From Roseovarius salinarum (GTDB lineage Bacteria; Pseudomonadota; Alphaproteobacteria; Rhodobacterales; Rhodobacteraceae): DNA of 64,000 nucleotides. Within the stretch, counting starts at the first letter, position 1. Every line of letters begins with the position of its first letter. The stretch lies in assembly GCF_002834145.1 (NCBI RefSeq), contig NZ_PHNT01000008.1, positions 62,001 through 126,000 on the forward strand, written 5' to 3'. The notes beneath the pieces are model-generated. The model made no database searches and had not been told where the DNA came from. It worked only from the letters and a program-made list of their open reading frames with translations. The position numbers and the translations under genes are program-made. Of the stretch, positions 52,896-62,289 are shown one piece after another.

Positions 52896-54272
52896 ATGGG
52901 AATTGACGACGCCATCACCGAGATTTCGGACTTTCTAGGCCAACGGCTCACGCGGTCCAAGTCCGATCTGGAATTGCACGGGCGCAGCGAGACGCATTTC
53001 CCACTCAGCCCGCCCGACGCGGTGGCCTACCCCGAGACCACCGAGGAGGTCGCGCGCATCGTGCGCACCTGCGCGGCACACCGCTGCCCGGTGATCGGAT
53101 GGGGCACCGGCACCTCGCTCGAGGGCCAGGCGCAGGCCTTCTCCGGCGGTCTCTGCGTGGATTTCACGCGCATGAACCGCATCCTCGAGGTGCGCCAGGC
53201 CGACATGGACGTCGCCCTGCAGCCCGGCGTCACGCGCGAGGCCCTTAACGAGGAACTGCGCGCCACCGGCCTGTTCTTCCCCGTCGATCCCGGCGCCAAC
53301 GCGTCGCTCGGCGGCATGGCGTCGACACGCGCCAGCGGCACGACGGCGGTGCGCTACGGCACGATGCGCGACAACGTGCTGGGCCTGCAGGTCGTCACCG
53401 CGACGGGCGAGGTGATCCGCACCGGCAGCCGCGCGCGCAAGAGTTCCTCGGGCTACGACCTGACGGGGCTTTTCGTGGGCGCCGAGGGAACGCTGGGCCT
53501 GATCACCGAGCTGACGCTTCGCCTGCAGGGCCAGCCCGAGGCGATCTCCAGCGCGGTCTGCGCCTTCGACAGCGTGGGCGCGGCTGTCGCGGCGGTGATC
53601 GACACCATCCAGATGGGCCTGCCCATGGCCCGGATCGAGCTGGTCGACACCGCCAGCGTGGCCGCCGTCAACGCCTACTCGGGCAGCACCCTGCCCGAGG
53701 CCCCCCATCTCTTCCTCGAGTTCCACGGCAGTGAAACCGGCGTGGCCGAGCAGGCCGAAACCTTCGGCGAGATCGCCGCGGACCACGGCGGGCGCGGCTT
53801 CGACTGGGCCACGCGGGCCGAGGACCGCACCGCGCTCTGGGCGATGCGCCACACCGCCTACCATGCCATCCTCGCCGCCCGTCCCGGCGCGCGGGCCATC
53901 GTCACGGATATCTGCGTGCCGATCTCGGCACTGGCCGAGGCGATCGAGGGCGCCCGCGCCGACGTGGCGCGACACGGCATCGAGGGGCCGATCCTGGGCC
54001 ATGTGGGCGACGGCAACTTCCACGCCATCCTGCTGTTCGACGAGACCGACGCCGACGAGACCGGCCGCGCCCTGCGCGCGGCCCACGCCATGGTCGACCG
54101 CGCGCTGGCCCTGGGCGGCACCGCCACCGGCGAACACGGCATCGGCGTGGGCAAGCGCGACTACATGGACCGCGAACACGGCGGCGCATGGGCGATGATG
54201 GGCCGCATCAAGCGCGCGCTCGACCCCGACGACATCATGAACCCCGGCAAGCTCGTGCCGCCGCGCGGCTGA
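52896..54272 (+). CDS. FAD-linked D-lactate/glycolate-type dehydrogenase
   Basis: A 458-residue flavoprotein of the FAD-oxidase/vanillyl-alcohol family (D-lactate dehydrogenase cytochrome type, GlcD-like). The FAD-binding N-terminal part shows RCPVIGWGTGTSLEGQAQAF, LGGMASTRASGTTAVRYGTM and SSSGYDLTGLFVGAEGTLGL. The C-terminal substrate part ends GNFHAILLFDETDADE and GEHGIGVGKRDYM...RIKRALDPDDIMNPGK. It oxidises a 2-hydroxy acid; the exact one is unknown. Malate synthase G and GlcG at 29.9-32.5 kb make glycolate a plausible substrate, but the genes are 20 kb apart. The start ATG 52896 follows GAGACC. Confidence 0.92.
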   Translation: MGIDDAITEISDFLGQRLTRSKSDLELHGRSETHFPLSPPDAVAYPETTEEVARIVRTCAAHRCPVIGWGTGTSLEGQAQAFSGGLCVDFTRMNRILEVRQADMDVALQPGVTREALNEELRATGLFFPVDPGANASLGGMASTRASGTTAVRYGTMRDNVLGLQVVTATGEVIRTGSRARKSSSGYDLTGLFVGAEGTLGLITELTLRLQGQPEAISSAVCAFDSVGAAVAAVIDTIQMGLPMARIELVDTASVAAVNAYSGSTLPEAPHLFLEFHGSETGVAEQAETFGEIAADHGGRGFDWATRAEDRTALWAMRHTAYHAILAARPGARAIVTDICVPISALAEAIEGARADVARHGIEGPILGHVGDGNFHAILLFDETDADETGRALRAAHAMVDRALALGGTATGEHGIGVGKRDYMDREHGGAWAMMGRIKRALDPDDIMNPGKLVPPRG

Positions 54273-54284
54273 TCCGCCCCGGCC

Positions 54285-54333
54285 TTCATCTTGCACCAAG
54301 TACTCCGGGGGGCCACGGGGGGCAGCGCCCCCC
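54285..54333 (+). repeat. Dispersed bipartite intergenic repeat, copy 2
   Basis: TTCATCTTGCACCAAGTACT then CCGGGG, followed by GGGGGGC-AGC-GCCCCCC (54317-54333). It closely follows the layout of copy 14127 and again lies between convergent gene ends (dehydrogenase and recN). Confidence 0.6.
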
Positions 54334-54424
54334 GACCACGCATGATGCGCGCCGCAGGCGCTCCGCTGGACAGCGCACCGCTGCGAAATGCGCCCCGTCC
54401 CGTCATCCTTGCCGTTCGGGGGTG

Positions 54425-56074
54425 TCAGCTGGCCATCAACGCCTCGGCGGCCGCGCGCGCCTCGTCGGTGACGGTATCGCCCGACAGCATCCGCGCGATC
54501 TCGTTCACGCGCTCGGCCGGCCCCAGTTCGGTGACGGTGGTCAGCGTCTGCTCGTCCGCGATGCGCTTTTCAACCCGGCAGTGATGCGCCCCCAGCGCGG
54601 CCACCTGCGGCGAGTGGGTCACCACCAGCACCTGCCCCGCCTGCGCGAGCTGGGCGAGCCGGCGGCCCACCGCGTCGGCGGTGGCGCCGCCCACGCCGCG
54701 GTCGATCTCGTCGAAGATCAGGGTGCGGCCGCTGTCGGGACCGGTCAGGCAAACCTTGAGCGCCAGCAGGAAGCGGCTGAGTTCACCGCCAGAGGCGATC
54801 CGCGCCAGCGGCCCGGCCGGCGCACCGGGATTGGTGGCCACGGTAAAGGCCACCTCGTCGGCGCCCTCCGGCCCGGGCTCGGCCCCGGTGACCTGCGTGG
54901 CGAAGACCGCGCGCTCCATCTTCAGCGGGGCCAGCTCCGCGGTCACGGCGGCGTCCAGCCTTTCGGCCGCCTCCCGGCGCGCGGCGCTCAGCCGGGCGGC
55001 GGCCTCGTCATAGGCGGCCCGGGCCTCCCGCGCGACCCGGTCGCGTTCCGCGACGTCGGCGTCGCCCTTGTCCAGTGCCGCGAGGCGCGCGTGCAACTCG
55101 CCCGACAGCGCCGGCAACTCGGCCGCCGGGACACCGTGCTTGCGCGCCAGCGCCCGGATCGCGAACAGCCGCTCCTCGGTTTCCTCCAGTTCGCGGGGAT
55201 CGTGGGTCAGCGCCTCGAGGCAACGCTCGACCCCGCTGGCCGCCTCGTCGAGTTCCACCAGTGCCCGGCCGATGGCGGCCAGCGGATCGTCCAGCTGGCC
55301 CTCGGCCTGGTCGGCGACGCCCTCCAGCCAGCGCATCGCGTCCGAGGCCGCACCGCTGGCCCCTTCGGTGCCCAGCGCGGCCTGCGCCTTGCCGATATCC
55401 TCGCGGATGCGTTCGGCGGCCTGCATCATGCGGCGGCGGCTGTCGAGGCTCTCGTCCTCGCCGGGCTGCGGGTCGAGGTCGTCGAGCTCCGCCACGGCGT
55501 GGCGCAGGAACTCCTCCTCGGCGCGCGCCTCCTCAAGCGCCGCGGCGGCCGCATCCCGCGCCGCCTGCGCCTCGGACGCCGCGCGCCAGGCCCGGCGCAC
55601 CTGCGCCTTCAACTCCCCCAGCCCGCCGAAGGCATCAAGCAGCGCCCGGTGCCCGCGCGCGTTCAGCAACCCGCGGTCGTCATGCTGGCCGTGAAGCTCC
55701 ACCAGGGTCTCCGACAGCCTGCGCAGCACCTCGCCGGAACACCGCCGGTCGTTCACCCAGGCGGTCTTGCGCCCGTCGCGGGTGTTCACCCGCCGCAGGA
55801 TCAGCTCGTCCTCCTCGGGCAGCCCGGCATCCCGCAACACCGCGCGCGCCGGGTGGTCGGGGTCTAGGTCGAACCACGCCTGGACCTCGCCCTGGTCCGC
55901 GCCGGCGCGCACCAGTTCGGCCCGGCCGCGCCAGCCCAGCACGAAGCCCAGCGAATCGAGAAGGATCGACTTGCCCGCGCCGGTCTCTCCGGTCAGCACG
56001 TTCAGGCCCGGCCGGAACCCGAGTTCCAGCCGGTCGATGATCAACATGTCGCGAATGTCGAGACCTCTGAGCAC
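54425..56074 (-). CDS. recN: DNA repair protein RecN
   Basis: A 549-residue SMC-like ATPase for double-strand break repair. It starts MLRGLDIRDMLIIDRLELGF with Walker A LTGETGAGKSILLDSLG (about 27-43). A coiled-coil middle (about 150-370) is followed by the signature LARIASGGELSRFLLALKV, the Walker B TLIFDEIDRGVGGATADAVG and the final switch VLVVTHSPQVAALGAHH. No LexA-type GTTC-N7-GTTC site is seen in the short gap before it. It follows bamD by 21 bases on the minus strand, so it is probably co-transcribed. Confidence 0.97.
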   Translation of the reverse strand: MLRGLDIRDMLIIDRLELGFRPGLNVLTGETGAGKSILLDSLGFVLGWRGRAELVRAGADQGEVQAWFDLDPDHPARAVLRDAGLPEEDELILRRVNTRDGRKTAWVNDRRCSGEVLRRLSETLVELHGQHDDRGLLNARGHRALLDAFGGLGELKAQVRRAWRAASEAQAARDAAAAALEEARAEEEFLRHAVAELDDLDPQPGEDESLDSRRRMMQAAERIREDIGKAQAALGTEGASGAASDAMRWLEGVADQAEGQLDDPLAAIGRALVELDEAASGVERCLEALTHDPRELEETEERLFAIRALARKHGVPAAELPALSGELHARLAALDKGDADVAERDRVAREARAAYDEAAARLSAARREAAERLDAAVTAELAPLKMERAVFATQVTGAEPGPEGADEVAFTVATNPGAPAGPLARIASGGELSRFLLALKVCLTGPDSGRTLIFDEIDRGVGGATADAVGRRLAQLAQAGQVLVVTHSPQVAALGAHHCRVEKRIADEQTLTTVTELGPAERVNEIARMLSGDTVTDEARAAAEALMAS

Positions 56075-56095
56075 GCCGTCCCCTTCAGCCCCGGG

Positions 56096-56944
56096 TCACA
56101 ACCACTTGCCCTCGATCGTCTGGCGGTAGATCTTGCGCAGCCAGTTGTCGCCGCGGGCCTCGGGCGCGAGGCCACGGTCGCTCAGCAGGGCGTAGCTGTC
56201 CTCGTACCACTCGGTCGCCTGGAAGTTGTGACCCAGGATCGCCGCGGCCGACTGCGCCTCGTCGGTCAGGCCGAGCGACAGGTAGGCCTCGACCAGCCGG
56301 TGCAGCGCCTCGGCGGTATGCGTCGTGGTCTGGAAATCCTCGACCACGGTGCGGAAGCGGTTGATCGCGGCCGTGAAATGGTCGCGGCGCAGGTAATAGC
56401 GCCCGACTTCCATTTCCTTGCTGGCCAGGTGGTTGAAGGCCAGCTCGAACTTCAGCTTGGCGGACCGGGCGTATTCGCTCTCGGGATAGCGCTCGATCAC
56501 CTTGCGCAGCGCCTGCAGCGCCTCGAAGGTCAGCGCCTGGTCGCGCCCGACCTCGTCGATCTGGTCGTAATAACTCAGCGCCACGAGATACTGGGCATAG
56601 GCCGCGTCCTCGTCGGCGGGATAGAAGTCGATGAACCGCTGCGCGGCCGAGCGGCTGTCCTCGTACTGTTCGGCCTCATGGTAGGCGAACGCCTGCATGA
56701 CCAGCGCGCGCTTGGCCCACTTCGAGTAGGGGTACAGGCGTTCAACCTCGCCGAAATGCTTGGCCGCGAGTTTCTCGTTGCCTTCCTCGAGGTCGTATTC
56801 CGCCCGGTCGAAGATCTGTTCGGCGGTGTAGTTCTCGAGGTCCACCTCGCCGCGGCGGACGGCCGCGTTCTGCGAGCAACCTGCCACCGTGATGCCGATG
56901 ACAAGCGCGGCTGCAAGCGTGGACGGAACCCTGCGAAATGTCAT
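56096..56944 (-). CDS. bamD: Outer membrane assembly lipoprotein BamD
   Basis: A 282-residue lipoprotein of the BAM complex that folds outer-membrane beta-barrel proteins. The signal peptide ends with lipobox VAGC (Cys about 23), then an Asn/Asp spacer. The body is a tetratricopeptide array: EQIFDRAEYDLEEGNEKLAA, KHFGEVERLYPYSKWAKRAL, then a typical YPESEYARSAKLKFELAFNH. It is conserved next to lpxC and recN in alphaproteobacteria. Start M at 56944 (MTFRRVPS) is chosen because earlier in-frame Met lies in unlikely sequence. The gap to lpxC is 115 bp. Confidence 0.95.
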   Translation of the reverse strand: MTFRRVPSTLAAALVIGITVAGCSQNAAVRRGEVDLENYTAEQIFDRAEYDLEEGNEKLAAKHFGEVERLYPYSKWAKRALVMQAFAYHEAEQYEDSRSAAQRFIDFYPADEDAAYAQYLVALSYYDQIDEVGRDQALTFEALQALRKVIERYPESEYARSAKLKFELAFNHLASKEMEVGRYYLRRDHFTAAINRFRTVVEDFQTTTHTAEALHRLVEAYLSLGLTDEAQSAAAILGHNFQATEWYEDSYALLSDRGLAPEARGDNWLRKIYRQTIEGKWL

Positions 56945-57059
56945 GCGCGCGCTCACCTTCCTTGCCGGTTGCCGGGTGTATATCGCAGCCTTGGCCGGGG
57001 TGCCAGCACAGAAATACCCCGCCCCCGGCAGAGGCGCCGGTCCGCGGATGCGGCACGGA

Positions 57060-57992
57060 TCAGGCGACTTCGGGAACCTCGTCGCGATGCACGCCCGCGC
57101 CCGGCAGCCGGGCGGCCGTGAGGGCATCGCAGGTGCGCATGCGCCATGCGCCCGGGTCGGCGAACAGCGCGTGCAGCAGGTCGTTGGTCAGGGCATGCCC
57201 CGCGCGGACGCCTTCGTAGCGGGCCAGGAGCGGCGCACCGGCCAGCGCCAGGTCTCCCAGCGCGTCCAGCATCTTGTGGCGCACCGCCTCGTCGGCATGG
57301 CGCAGGCCGCCGGGGCTGAGGACCTCGGTGCCGTCCACGACCACGGCGTTCTCGAACGTGCCGCCCAGGGCCAGGCCGTTGGCATGCATGTGATCGACAT
57401 CGGCCTTGCGGCAGAAGGTGCGGCTGCTGGCCAGTTCGCACACGAAACTGCCGTTGGCCATGTTCAGGCTTTTCCGCTGCGTGCCGATGGCGGCATCGGC
57501 GAACTCGATCTCGAAATCGATGACCAGCGTGTCGTTCGGGGTCAGCCGCGCCCAGGCATCGCCGCGGCGCACCTCCACCGGGCGCAGGACCTCGAGCGCG
57601 CGCACCGGGTGGGACAGCATGCGCACCCCTGCAGACAGGATCCCGCGTACGAATACCGCCGAACTGCCGTCGAGGATCGGCACCTCGGGGCCGTCCACGA
57701 CCACCAGCGCGTTGTGGATGCCGCACCCCGACAGCGCGGCCAGCACGTGTTCGACGGTCGACACCGACACCCCCGCGGCGTTGTGCAGCCGCGTGCACAG
57801 CGGGGCCTGTTCCACATGGTCCCAGCGCGCGGGAATCTCGCTGTGGGCCGAGGTGGCGGAACCCGCCAGGTCACCGCGGCGGAACCGGATACCGTGACCG
57901 GCGGGCGCCGGCAGGATGGTCGCACAGGCTGCCACGCCGGAGTGAAGCCCGACCCCGTCGAAGGATACCCGATGGCTGATCGTGGTCTGCAA
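57060..57992 (-). CDS. lpxC: UDP-3-O-acyl-N-acetylglucosamine deacetylase
   Basis: A 310-residue zinc enzyme for the committed step of lipid A synthesis. Zinc ligands are visible as His82 (VSTVEHVLAALSGCGI), and His239/Asp243 in RHKMLDALGDLALAG. The family blocks DGVGLHSGV, CTRLHNAAGVSVSTVEH and DGPEVPILDGSS are intact. It lies between ftsZ and bamD, a standard alphaproteobacterial order. A TTAG-N7-TTAA dyad sits 75-89 bases before the start. Confidence 0.97.
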   Translation of the reverse strand: MQTTISHRVSFDGVGLHSGVAACATILPAPAGHGIRFRRGDLAGSATSAHSEIPARWDHVEQAPLCTRLHNAAGVSVSTVEHVLAALSGCGIHNALVVVDGPEVPILDGSSAVFVRGILSAGVRMLSHPVRALEVLRPVEVRRGDAWARLTPNDTLVIDFEIEFADAAIGTQRKSLNMANGSFVCELASSRTFCRKADVDHMHANGLALGGTFENAVVVDGTEVLSPGGLRHADEAVRHKMLDALGDLALAGAPLLARYEGVRAGHALTNDLLHALFADPGAWRMRTCDALTAARLPGAGVHRDEVPEVA

Positions 57993-58066
57993 GACGTCCC
58001 CCTGGTTCCTGACCCCTGGTTCTTGATCCTGCGTCGGCGCGCCGGACGCGCGGCGAGGTCACCCGG

Positions 58067-58081
58067 TTAGCAACCGTTTAA
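58067..58081. promoter_or_regulatory. Possible CtrA-type site upstream of lpxC
   Basis: TTAG-CAACCGT-TTAA (58067-58081), one mismatch from the CtrA consensus TTAA-N7-TTAA, set in the wider dyad GGTTA...TAACC (58065-58083). It lies 75-89 bases upstream of the lpxC start. One site without binding data is not enough; the AT-rich match in GC-rich DNA is what makes it stand out. Confidence 0.3.
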
Positions 58082-58190
58082 CCAAGGTACGGCCCCGGGC
58101 TCAATTCAATCTTTGCAACGGACTGAAACATCGCCGCGGCAGCGCCGGCAGGTTCTTGCCGACCGCCCGCCAGGGCACCGACCGGCCAAG

Positions 58191-58217
58191 AAAAACGGGG
58201 CCGCAGTCGCGGCCCCG
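58191..58217 (-). terminator. Intrinsic terminator downstream of ftsZ
   Basis: Read on the minus strand: CGGGGCCGC-GACT-GCGGCCCCG, a perfect 9-bp stem, followed by TTTTT. It begins 37 bases after the ftsZ stop. It should end the fts transcript before lpxC, so lpxC probably has its own promoter. Confidence 0.9.
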
Positions 58218-58253
58218 TCGCATCTGCGCGCCCCGTCCGGCGCATCGGCCGTC

Positions 58254-59909
58254 TCAGTTGGCCTGTCGCCGCAGGAATGCCGGGATCTCGATCTGGTCTT
58301 CGGCCGGATCGTCGTCGGGCTCGGCCTGCTCGGCCGGCGCGTGCATCGGCGGTTGCTGCCGCGCGGCGCGCGCCTGCTGGGGCCGTTCGGCCTCCTGCCC
58401 GCCGCCGGTCATCCGGTTGATGAGCGAATTGATGCCGAAGCGCGAGCGATCGGCCTCGCCACGGTCATGGTGGGCCTGCGCTCTCGCCTCCGCCGGCGCC
58501 TGCCCGCCGCCACGGCCGGAGGCGTTCCCGACAGCCGTCTGAAGCCGCTCCAGCGCCTCGGGCGATGGCGTGCCGGGCGCCGGGGCCCGCGGTGCCACGA
58601 AGGATTCGAGATCGTCATCGACGTTTTCCATCGCAGGCGCCTCGGGTTCGGGACGCGGCGTGTAGGCCGGCGGCGGCAGGTCGTCGCCCACGGCCGACTG
58701 TGCCGACGGCTCCTCGTCGAAGATATCCTCGCGCTGGTCCTCGGCAGCGGCGCGCTGCGCGTCGATCTCGTCGAACGGCAGGGGCTCCTGTGCCTGGGTC
58801 GCGCCGAACCGGGTTTCGGCGGCGGCCGGCTCATATACGTCAGGGGCCTCCGGTGCGGCCTCGACCGCCTGCGCGGCCTGTGCGGCCGGCTGCAGCGGCT
58901 CGGCCAGCGACCGCCGCGGCACGGGCGTTTCCGCGTAGACGTGGGATGCGTCGATGCCGGTCGCGACGACGCTCACCCGCATCGTGCCCTCCATCCCGGT
59001 GTCCAGCGTGCTGCCCACGATGATGTTGGCCTCGGCGTCCACCTCCTCGCGGATGCGGTTGGCGGCCTCGTCCACCTCGAACAGCGTCAGGTCGTGCCCG
59101 CCGGTGATGTTGATCAGAACACCCTTGGCACCCTTGAGGCTGATCTCGTCCAGCAACGGGTTGGCGATCGCCTTCTCGGAGGCCTGGATCGCGCGTTCGT
59201 CGCCCTCGGATTCGCCGGTGCCCATCATCGCCTTGCCCATCTCGTCCATCACCGCGCGGACGTCGGCGAAATCGAGGTTGATGAGACCCGGGCGCACCAT
59301 CAGGTCGGTCACGCCCTTCACCCCCTGGTACAGCACGTCGTCGGCCATCGAGAACGCCTCGGTGAAGGTCGTCTTCTCGTTGGCCAGCCGGAACAGGTTC
59401 TGGTTGGGGATGATGATGAGCGTGTCGACGACCTTCTGCAGCGCGTCGACGCCGTCCTCGGCCTGGCGCATGCGCTTGCCGCCCTCGAACTGGAAAGGCT
59501 TGGTAACGACGCCGACCGTCAGCACGCCCAGTTCGCGCGCGGCCTGAGCGATGATCGGCGCGGCGCCGGTGCCGGTGCCACCGCCCATGCCGGCGGTGAT
59601 GAAACACATGTGCGCCCCGGCAAGGTGATCGACGATCTGTTCGATGTTTTCCTCGGCGGCGGCGGCGCCGACGCTCGCGCGCGCCCCTGCGCCCAGCCCC
59701 TCGGTCACCTTCACGCCCAGCTGCACGCGGTGCTCGGCCGTGCTTTGCTGCAGCGCCTGGGCATCGGTGTTGGCCACGACGAAGTCCACCCCGTCGAGTT
59801 CCTTCGCGATCATGTTGTCCACGGCGTTCCCGCCGGCGCCCCCGACACCGAACACGGTGATCCTGGGCTTGAGCTCTTCCCGTCCGGGCATCGTGAGATT
59901 GAGTGTCAT
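58254..59909 (-). CDS. ftsZ: Cell division protein FtsZ
   Basis: A 551-residue tubulin-like GTPase that forms the division ring. [11 protein letters not shown], the tubulin signature [13 protein letters not shown] (107-119), the T7 loop [11 protein letters not shown] and the [16 protein letters not shown] block are intact. The C-terminal linker (about 320-530) is long, acidic and Ala/Pro-rich, and ends in the conserved peptide [12 protein letters not shown] that binds FtsA. A total length over 500 residues is usual for alphaproteobacteria. It is separated from ftsA by 173 bp, and a terminator follows it. Confidence 0.98.
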   Translation of the reverse strand: MTLNLTMPGREELKPRITVFGVGGAGGNAVDNMIAKELDGVDFVVANTDAQALQQSTAEHRVQLGVKVTEGLGAGARASVGAAAAEENIEQIVDHLAGAHMCFITAGMGGGTGTGAAPIIAQAARELGVLTVGVVTKPFQFEGGKRMRQAEDGVDALQKVVDTLIIIPNQNLFRLANEKTTFTEAFSMADDVLYQGVKGVTDLMVRPGLINLDFADVRAVMDEMGKAMMGTGESEGDERAIQASEKAIANPLLDEISLKGAKGVLINITGGHDLTLFEVDEAANRIREEVDAEANIIVGSTLDTGMEGTMRVSVVATGIDASHVYAETPVPRRSLAEPLQPAAQAAQAVEAAPEAPDVYEPAAAETRFGATQAQEPLPFDEIDAQRAAAEDQREDIFDEEPSAQSAVGDDLPPPAYTPRPEPEAPAMENVDDDLESFVAPRAPAPGTPSPEALERLQTAVGNASGRGGGQAPAEARAQAHHDRGEADRSRFGINSLINRMTGGGQEAERPQQARAARQQPPMHAPAEQAEPDDDPAEDQIEIPAFLRRQAN

Positions 59910-60082
59910 TGCTCTGTCCGCCTGCTGTTATTCCCCGCTTGAACGGGTTTTTACCGCCTTATTTTGCCCATTCTTACCGATACGGGCGCCATTCGTCACG
60001 AAAAAATCGTGCATTCCCACGAAATATGGGCCAACTTCGACCGCTTTACGCGGGGTTTTGCCGAGTCGCGCAGATATAGCGG

Positions 60083-61417
60083 TCACCAATTGTCCTTGAA
60101 CCATTTCAACGCCCGTTTCAGCGGCCGGGCGGCGTAGCGCTCCACGGGGATCTCGAAATCCCACCATTCGTCCTGCGGGTTGGCCGCCTGCAGGCACATG
60201 CCCACGGCGCTGGCAAAGCCCGGCCCGGTCGCCGCCTGCGGCAGCCCGTGCACCCGCATCGGCCGCCCCAGCCGGACCTGCTGGCCCAGGATGCGCGCGG
60301 CCAGCGCATCGAGGCCGGGGATCTGGCTGCCCCCGCCGGTCAGCACGATCTGCTGGCTTGGCAGATGATCGAAACCGGCCGCGTCGAGGCGCGTGCGCAC
60401 CTCCTCGAGGATCTCCTCGACCCGCGGGCGCATGATTCCGATGAGTTCCGCGCGGCTCACCTTCCGGCGGTCGTGATCCCAGTCGCCGGTATCGCCCCCG
60501 ATCTCGATCATGTCGCGATCGTCCATGCCGGTGGCCACCAGTCCGCCGTAGAAGGTCTTGATCCGCTCGGCCACGGCCTTGGGCACCTGCAGGCCCATCG
60601 AGATGTCGCTGGTGACGTGATCGCCGCCGATGCGCACGGTGTCTGCATAGAGCATGTGCTTTTTCACGAAGATCGAGATGCCCGCCGAGCCGCCGCCGAG
60701 GTCGACGCAGGCCGCGCCCAGTTCCTGTTCGTCCTCCACGAGCGCCGCGACCCCGGAAACGTACGCCGACGAGGCCAGCCCGGCGAGTTCCAGATCGCAC
60801 CGTTTCACGCAGTGCGCGAGGTTCTGGACCGCCGCGGCATCGACGGTCAGCATGTGCATGTCGGTCGAAAGGCTCTGGCCCATCTGCCCGCGCGGGTCGG
60901 ACAGGCCCGAGCGGTGGTCGAGCGCGAAGTTCACCGGTTGCGCGTGCAGCACCTCGCGGCCGGCGCCGTAGTCGGGAAGATCGCAGGCCGAGAGCACGCG
61001 GCCGATGTCCTGCTCGGTCACGACGTGCCCCTCGAGATCCACCTGCCCGGTCAACCCGTAGGAGCGCGGCGCCGCACCCGAGAAACAGGCGATCACGTGA
61101 TCGACGCGCAGCCCGGCCATCTTCTGCGCCGCCTGCACGGCGGTGCGGATCGCGCGCTCGGTTTCGGCCATCGCCTCGACCTCGCCGAAGCGCACGCCCC
61201 GCGACCGCGTCGTCGCCGCGCCGATCACGCGAAAGCCTGCCTGCCCGGCCATCGCGCCTATTCCCTCGCCCTCGGCCAGACGGTCGCTGCCGTCGAACCG
61301 CAACACGAGGCAGGCGATCTTCGACGTGCCGACATCCAGCACCGCGACGACGCCCCGCTGGATCGCCGTCCGGCGAAGGTTGCGCATCGCGCGTTGCGAT
61401 TCGTAGAGTTCGATCAT
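60083..61417 (-). CDS. ftsA: Cell division protein FtsA
   Basis: A 444-residue actin-like ATPase that tethers FtsZ to the membrane. Parts of the actin fold are VVAVLDVGTSKIACLVL, MAETERAIRTAVQAAQKMAG (1C subdomain), ELGAACVDLGGGSAGISIF (phosphate 2) and IVLTGGGSQIPGLDALA (adenosine motif). The C-terminal PLKRALKWFKDNW is the amphipathic membrane-targeting helix. The start at 61417 overlaps the ftsQ stop by four bases (ATGA), so it is translationally coupled. The 173-bp gap to ftsZ is wide enough for an ftsZ promoter, but I see no clear one. Confidence 0.97.
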   Translation of the reverse strand: MIELYESQRAMRNLRRTAIQRGVVAVLDVGTSKIACLVLRFDGSDRLAEGEGIGAMAGQAGFRVIGAATTRSRGVRFGEVEAMAETERAIRTAVQAAQKMAGLRVDHVIACFSGAAPRSYGLTGQVDLEGHVVTEQDIGRVLSACDLPDYGAGREVLHAQPVNFALDHRSGLSDPRGQMGQSLSTDMHMLTVDAAAVQNLAHCVKRCDLELAGLASSAYVSGVAALVEDEQELGAACVDLGGGSAGISIFVKKHMLYADTVRIGGDHVTSDISMGLQVPKAVAERIKTFYGGLVATGMDDRDMIEIGGDTGDWDHDRRKVSRAELIGIMRPRVEEILEEVRTRLDAAGFDHLPSQQIVLTGGGSQIPGLDALAARILGQQVRLGRPMRVHGLPQAATGPGFASAVGMCLQAANPQDEWWDFEIPVERYAARPLKRALKWFKDNW

Positions 61418-62289
61418 CCGTCCGCAGCCTCCAGACTGATCTTGCGCACGCGCCGCCATTCCTTCAGCGCGTGGGGCGTCATCCTCACCGTGGGCCGGTC
61501 GGCCAGCCGCATGTCGATGGCGACAACGTCGCGGGCCAGCATGTCCTGTGCCTGCGACAGCGCGATCACCCGCTCGAGGGCGCGCACCGCCGCGCGCTCG
61601 GGCAGCAGGATCCGCTGGCCGCGGTCGAGCACGACATCCCAGCGCCGTTCGCCCACACGCACGAACCCCTTGAGGCGCGCGCGCAGCGGCGCGGCGGCCT
61701 GACGAAGGCGCAACGCTTCGGCCACCGCGGCATCGGCGCCCTCCCCGGCCAGCATCGGCAGGTCGGGATGGGCGGTGCGGCGCGCCGCGGGGTCGAGCAC
61801 CACGCCCTCGCGGTCCACCAGCGCCACCCCCTCGGCGCGGCGCCACAGCGCCGCCGGCTGGCGTTCCGCCACCTTCGCCTCGAGCACGCCGCCCTGCTTG
61901 ATCCGCAGGTCGGCATGCCGGACGGCGGGCAGTGCCTCGATCATCCCGCGCAACCGGTCGAGGTCCAGGTCGAAGGAACTGACCGGCAGCGCGTGCGGGA
62001 ATATCTCGCGGATCTCGCCGGCCAGAGGGTCGCTGGCCCCTTCGACGGCCAGAAGGTCGACCATGAACTCGGGGCGCGTCTCGATCTGCCGGCGCAGGTC
62101 GATCAGCGCCAGCGCCATCGCCTCCTGCCGCTCGGGCTGCGACAGGTAGCCGGCGGCGATCGCGAAGCACAGCCCGAAGGGCAGGCCGACGCGGAGCAGG
62201 CCACGGAACAGCGGCGTCAGCATCAGCCGCTGCAGCCGGTAGCGCAGGCGCGACGGCGCGGGATCGGTCCGGGGCGTCACCGGTCGCAC
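61414..62289 (-). CDS. ftsQ: Cell division protein FtsQ
   Basis: A 291-residue bitopic membrane protein of the divisome. A short cytoplasmic arm (RTDPAPSRLRYRLQRLMLTP) leads to one helix (LFRGLLRVGLPFGLCFAIAA), then a POTRA-like domain beginning VDLLAVEGASDPLAG, and the FtsQ domain with KVAERQPAALWRRAEGVALVDREGVVL and RIALPER-like strands. The start is set by GGAGG (62297-62301) seven bases upstream of GTG at 62289, overlapping the ddl 3' end; an ATG at 62316 or GTG at 62280 are alternatives. It overlaps ftsA at its end. Confidence 0.93.
   Translation of the reverse strand: MRPVTPRTDPAPSRLRYRLQRLMLTPLFRGLLRVGLPFGLCFAIAAGYLSQPERQEAMALALIDLRRQIETRPEFMVDLLAVEGASDPLAGEIREIFPHALPVSSFDLDLDRLRGMIEALPAVRHADLRIKQGGVLEAKVAERQPAALWRRAEGVALVDREGVVLDPAARRTAHPDLPMLAGEGADAAVAEALRLRQAAAPLRARLKGFVRVGERRWDVVLDRGQRILLPERAAVRALERVIALSQAQDMLARDVVAIDMRLADRPTVRMTPHALKEWRRVRKISLEAADG

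Noticed and set aside
56075..56095. Search for an SOS box before recN
   Set aside because: No GTTC-N7-GTTC or GAAC-N7-GAAC pattern in the gap; recN appears to be read through from bamD.
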